Below are positions 58,701 through 64,000 of a stretch of 64,000 nucleotides of DNA, piece by piece. The notes under the pieces were generated by a model. That model was not told the origin of the DNA. It saw only the letters and a list, made by a program, of their open reading frames with translations, and searched no databases. The DNA is from Pseudoscleropodium purum (Eukaryota; Streptophyta; Bryopsida; Hypnales; Brachytheciaceae): the NCBI GenBank assembly GCA_963969395.1, contig OZ017797.1, forward strand, positions 37,014,001 to 37,078,000, written 5' to 3'. Each line of letters starts with the position of its first letter. The stretch's first letter is position 1. Made by a program: the position numbers and the translations under genes.

Positions 58701-61025
58701 TTACAAAAATCAAACTTTCACAAGCATCCACGAATAGTAATGGTGACAGTCATGTCACATAGCTAGACAAAGGTGACAACTCACATTTCATCATAGGCTG
58801 AAAGTTTACTACCGGGATTGAAGTGCCCAATTAATTCCATATCCAAATAAATATCATAAGAAGTCTCCCAAAGTACCCGTGTGATGTTATGTGGAGTAGA
58901 GTATAGTTACTTCCCCCAAAGAGACATTGAAAATAGCACTCACATTTTTTTTCTAGGTTATGGGGTGGAGTTAGTAAAACTACTTTTGTTTGTGATGATA
59001 TTTAGACCAAAATAATCTCCTTCTAATAATATTTAAAGACGGTGACTAGATAATATAACCGAAAAAATAAACTTTCACATAGTAGAGTTGATCATAAACG
59101 TCTCTCCAGTTTGTAAAAGGGTGTGAAGGGAAGGTTTGATTGAGAATAGTACAAAAGAAACACAATACTAGTTGGCAAACACTATTAGACCCTAATTTTG
59201 TTGCTTCAAGGAGTTTCATCTTGTGTTTTTTTCAAACTGCAATTCTTCTTCCTTCATTTCACATACATTAAAAGTAACTCTACTTTGTCATTGATGTATG
59301 CAAATTGATGTAGATTGATGTCTAGTCACCTTATGACCACAATAATAGTAAAAAAGGGGTCCACAAACACCAAGCTATATAAATATTGTAGCTAACTAGC
59401 AACTTGAACAACTTTTTGCATAAGTATTAATGTCAGTTTAACCATGTGAAAAGACATTTTAGATGGTTAAGCCAAATAGGTGCTTAATCATGTGAAAAAA
59501 CATTAATTTTCCAAATCGAGAGTTCGCAAGTGTGAATTATATTAGACAAGTGGGAAGAGTTGGTAGCTGGAGATGTAAAGAGCCAATTTGGAGTTGGTTT
59601 AAAATGAATTTTAGTGTGTCAACACCTTTTAGGAGGGGAGCAACTTCATTTTTCTTTCATCTGCTACAAGAGAGTTGAGTGTGAGTTCCAACCCCAAAAG
59701 GTTGTGTATTTCTTTTTGTTTTTTGAATTTAGAAGATGGAGATTGTAATGGAAGAAGTGGGGATTTCTAAGTGCTAATTGGATGAGAGGGGATGTGAAGG
59801 TGAATTAGTTGTTGATGCAAGAAAATGAAGATTGTAATTTGGAAATATGCTCATGATTCAAATTAATATGATGATATATATTCTTAGTCTAATTGGTCTC
59901 ATTGTATGATGTTTGTCCATGTGTTAGGTCGAATTGTGTAGAGTTTGAAAGATTGTACATTGTGAGCTAAGTTGAAATTATCGTATCATAATAAATAATG
60001 AATATTGTGGATTTTATTGTTCAAATCGGATTTTGATTCTGATTGGTTGAGTGTTTCACATTTGTACATCAAAGTTTGAATATTAAAATGAACTATATAT
60101 TTTATTGATTGGTAATATAAGATTTTTTTGAAGATGGATAAAATTGAATATTCTATTTTGTCTTCCTCATTAAATATTTCCTTTAGTTTGAGCTTTTCAT
60201 AATAAAGAATAATTTCCTATTTGGTCATTATTCCACTCCAACATGGAACAAGTTGAATACCTATAAACTAATCAATTTTTATTTATATATGTGTATGTAA
60301 AGATTGGAGGGTCAAACTGAATTAGTAATTTTTCCAAAATTTAGGCAACCTTTTAATTATTTAATTTTTGACCATGTATGAGGAAGCTATAGTACCAAGA
60401 GCATGGTGCCCAAGACCTCCCTTCTTGCTACTTGTATCACATGGATCCATCTAAGAGTGAGGGAAAACCTCCAAACCTTCTCATTTGATTGATGTAAATC
60501 AAGAATATATTCATCTTGTATTCCATCTAACTTAGATAAAGAGGGTCTTAGGATTGTTTTATACTATGGTGGAGAAGTGCATTGATAAGAAGTTTTTGGC
60601 CAACAAGATATGGTTATTTGAGACAACCAATGGGATGTTGAAGAAGATGAAAAGATAATAAAATAATGCCATATCAAGCTGAGATGTCTTCCAAACAACT
60701 TCATCAAAAGGAGAGGTTGGCTTTACACCATGGTAGAGAAGAAGTAGAGAATTAGCTAATGCTATTTGAAATATAATTGCCCTCAATTGTACAATCTCAA
60801 TTGAGGTTGACCAAGAAATTTGACCTTTTAAGAGCTCTCTTTACAAAATGTGTTACTACACAGGTAGCTATGTCATTTTTTCATCTATGTTTGAAGATCT
60901 CTATCTTACAAGTCTTGGTTGTAATAAAAATCCAATTTGGTGAGGAAAATAATTTCTACCAATTATATTGCTCTATTTCTTGACAATTTTTGACTGGTAT
61001 ACTTCTCCAGCATAGTATAAAGCAG
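55748..61025. other. AT-rich intergenic DNA
   Basis: No gene recognised. It includes a degenerate tandem repeat at 57528-57700. Remaining open frames are short and without family features. Confidence 0.5.
57528..57700 (+). repeat. Degenerate ~30-bp tandem repeat
   Basis: Variants of ATAGATTTCAAATATCTAGG with ACAAAT or AACTAAT spacers recur about five times. Confidence 0.6.
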
Positions 61026-61480
61026 CCATAAACCTCTAAAGGTCAAAATTGTGTTTTTTACAATATAGCAATTTTGGGTAGCTCACTACAAATGAAATTT
61101 TTTATTTTTTTTCCTTTGATGAAATTTTCACACAATATGTGCTTAAGGAGTAGCTTTTAGGCCCAACAATTTTCATAACTTTTGACTATGTGGTTAAAAA
61201 GTTATTGCATGATATGTAATTTTCAATGTTCAATGGGCAACCTAAAAAGTTCTTAAAAAATCACTTTTTTCAAAAATAAAAATTAGAAATTGGTTTTCCA
61301 GATTTATATATATGTGGGAAGCTTTGAATTATTCCATTATGATTTATGAGATGAAAATTATGAGGTGTTCTAGTTTGCGGGCAATATGGATTCCCTACTC
61401 TAGAATAACCTTAAGAGTCCTTTTTTCAACTCAATTTTTAATATTTTTTTGAAAAAAAATAAAATCATATGATGTAAATT
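61026..61480 (+). mobile_element. TIR element, family B copy 2, left part
   Basis: Aligns with 8950-9400: GTAGCTCACTA, GTGCTTAAGGAGTAGCTTT, AATTTTCATAACTTTTGACT, CAATGGGCA, TTCTTAAAAAATCACTTTTT and CTCTAGAATAA occur in order. The left end reads CCTCTAAAGGTC. No right end was found, so it may be truncated. Confidence 0.6.
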
Positions 61481-64000
61481 TCTTATTACTAAATTAAAAG
61501 AGCTAATATAAGAATCTACAAACATTTAGATGAATGAGAAAAACAAAATTTTGAGTAATTGAAATTTTAATGTTTTTGTTCATATGCTATTCAAAATTTG
61601 AATGTTTGGACCTTTAAATACTAATTAAGAAATGGAATGTGTTGGTATGCAAAAGTTATGGAGTCAAATGAAAAAGGGACATTTTTAAACTATAAAATCA
61701 TAAAATAATTTTATCAATTTATCAATAGCTTGCATTTTAAGCAATAATTTGTAGGTGTCAATTTGGAAAATATGTATCAATTCATAGTGAATTTTAGCAA
61801 TCCAACATCTAGTTATTTTAATATAAGTTGACTCAATATTATTTGTAGGATTGAATTGTATTGAAGTTTCCTCTGAAAATCACAAAACAATAAGAAAAAA
61901 AACATGATAGTAAAGAAAACATTTCTATATCAAAATAAAAAAAACAATCTATTAGAGTTGGTAATTACAAATAATTAATAAATTTAGGTCAATGTTTCTA
62001 GTCTTGACTATTATTCGTTGTAATCTTGTGGAAAGTTTGTCTTTTGAGTCACTCAAAAGATAGGTTATCAATTAGTTTTTGATGTTAAATTAAATGTTTT
62101 GTTTGAATTGAATTTGTAAACCTCCTTTCCTATTCATATTTTTGAGTGGCTCTTGTGGTGACAATCTATGTGGGATATTGCCACCACAAGCATTTCAATA
62201 TTCGTACTTTGAATTGTATTTTGTACTCATATTATATTGTGTCTATATTTGGTATTTGTATGCAATATTATGTATTCATAGTGTAATCAAATCAATAACT
62301 TTAGTTTTTTCACAAAGAGAGGGGATTTGTAATCGATTTAATGGCTCGTGTTTTTTCATAGAGGTGTGTGAATAATTAAGTGTTTCTGTTTGCAAAGTTT
62401 TTTTGTTTCACTAGAAAAAAATTGAATTCATAGCTACGATGGTAATTGATAGTTTAATCAGTGGTTCACAATTTTCCTTAAAGGAAGGAGGGGCCAAGCC
62501 TATAATCACAAGAGATAGTAATCTTTTCAAATAATTTTTATATTTGTTTTGTTTCATTTTTTATTTGGTCTCAAATGATTTTGAATTAGGATCTAATACA
62601 ACCTATCTTACTTGGGACAAGATGCAAGCCTTTTTTTGTTGTTGGATCAATAAATACAAGGTAGTGAGTATTGAAATTGTCTATATTCTAAAGATGTCAC
62701 CAAATACAAAGTTACATATTGGATTTTCTGCAAATCAACAAGTATTGAGCAACAATGTGGTGAAAAGATGAGAACAACCCTGCCCTACAATTTCCCCCTC
62801 TCCTTCGGGTGAAAAAATCACAACCATTGATCTTTTTACAAAAAAAAAATGCCCCCTTTCCAATATTTAAAAAGGTAAACAATCACTGTTGATCACACCA
62901 TCCTGAGAAACAATCTCAATTGTTAAAAAGATTAGGGTTTGGTACTCTCTCTTGATGAAATTGTTGGTTGTATTTGACCCTTTACTTTATAATTGAATTT
63001 AAATTTTGGGTGCAAGTAATTCTTTGAATTTTTGTTTGTTTTCCGTTTCTTTTGTTTTCAAGGCTATGGAGATTTGTATTGATGTTGCCGCTATGCTTGG
63101 CAAAAAAATTGTCATTAACTCCTAAGTGCCCAGGTTTTTTCAAGTGTGTTTTGACTATGAAAAAAGAGCATGGACTTATAGTTATTCTCAATGAAGCAAA
63201 TTGTTGTTTTTTCAAAATCCAACCATATGGATGTTTAAAGAGCTTACTTATTAGTGTACACACCAATTTTGAGTGCAAAATTGCATGAGAGTTATGAGGT
63301 TATAACAAGAGAAATTTAAATTTTTCTATTTTTAGAATATTGCCCCTTCCTACAATGTTTCAGAAATTTGCACACAAAAGTTTTTTGGGATTGGAGGTGA
63401 CATGAACAACTACAAATTGTGTTAGTACACTAAAGTGCACTTTCAAAAAACTTAATCTCACATGAAAAGCTATTAAACTCATTATACAATCCACCTTGCA
63501 ATTGTTGAGATGCAAATTTTTTTTATAAGTATAAATCACATATAATTCCAAATCAACACTTGCTTGTTTAAATTTTTAATGGTGAAAATCATGAAAACAC
63601 TTTACTCTTTCTATTGGGACTATTTTCAAAACAAATGGATAGGTACAAGTTTTTAGATCTCAAATCAAGTGAAATTGCTCAAAGTTGGGAAATGAAGTAA
63701 AATTAGCAAGCTTTACTCTTCCACAAGTGGACATATATGGATTTGGAGACTTTTCAACAATCAAATATGTATGTTTTTCAGTGAAAAATGAAAGTTTTCA
63801 ATAGTTAACCCTAATAACTCCCTTAATTTTTTTAAACTGTCAAACAAATTTAATTGCCTATACCTAAATGAACTTGAAATTTTAATTCATTCATATATAG
63901 TCAATTGGGCATTTAGGGGTTAAGACTTGAAGTTGGAGAGCACATTGCTTGATGGAAGCCTTGCATTACTTCAAGGTCATCTATGATTTTGATTACTTAA
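61481..64000. other. AT-rich intergenic DNA to the window end
   Basis: No gene recognised. At 63900-63925 AGTCAATTGGGC.TTTAGGGGTTAAGACTTG-like sequence matches 31405-31430 (family C or a TTAACCCC element end); the rest lies beyond the window. Confidence 0.5.

Overview
The window is nuclear DNA of a land plant. It has GT-AG introns, a plant-type Ty1/copia retrotransposon, dirigent genes (a land-plant family), an MTP12-like membrane protein gene and a two-module lytic-transglycosylase-like gene of a type I recall from many land plants. Short introns (about 60 to 900 bp), AT-rich spacers and sparse genes would fit a bryophyte such as a moss, but the sequence does not prove this.

Layout. 1-16.1 kb is AT-rich, gene-free and full of transposon relics: a foldback element made of about 175-bp subrepeats (4.2-5.5 kb), a MITE (5.6-5.9 kb), elements with TTAACCCC ends (7.45-8.36, 8.95-10.29, 13.78-14.66 kb), a CpG-rich island (14.8-15.06 kb) and a near-perfect 74-bp-arm hairpin (15.14-15.29 kb). 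16.1-21.75 kb carries two dirigent genes arranged tail to tail as an inverted duplication. Their promoters keep TTGAC (W-box) clusters and a TATA box, and their sequence identity is patchy. 21.75-31 kb is again AT-rich, with another TTAACCCC element (28.2-29.16 kb, containing a G24 run), a diverged MITE copy and a possible tRNA-derived SINE.

31.77-35.77 kb (minus strand) is a ten-exon gene for a polytopic membrane protein. It resembles the N-terminal half of MTP12/ZnT5-type zinc transporters but stops before the cation-efflux domain. 37.22-42.84 kb is a complete, probably young copia element: 455-bp LTRs with two differences seen, a 5-bp target duplication, an intact 1330-codon polyprotein and a primer site that matches the anticodon arm of initiator tRNA-Met (half-tRNA priming). 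46.30-51.75 kb (minus strand) is an eleven-exon gene for a protein of about 554 residues with two SLT-like modules joined by a Pro-rich linker; the second module seems to have lost the catalytic Glu. 51.75-64 kb has no recognisable gene and holds more repeats.

The genes do not form a pathway. Exon structures were assembled by eye from splice motifs, phase and protein similarity; the summed exon lengths keep one open frame in every multi-exon gene. The strongest leads are the half-tRNA-primed copia element, the TTAA-flanked element family, the foldback array, the long hairpin and the mosaic inverted dirigent pair.
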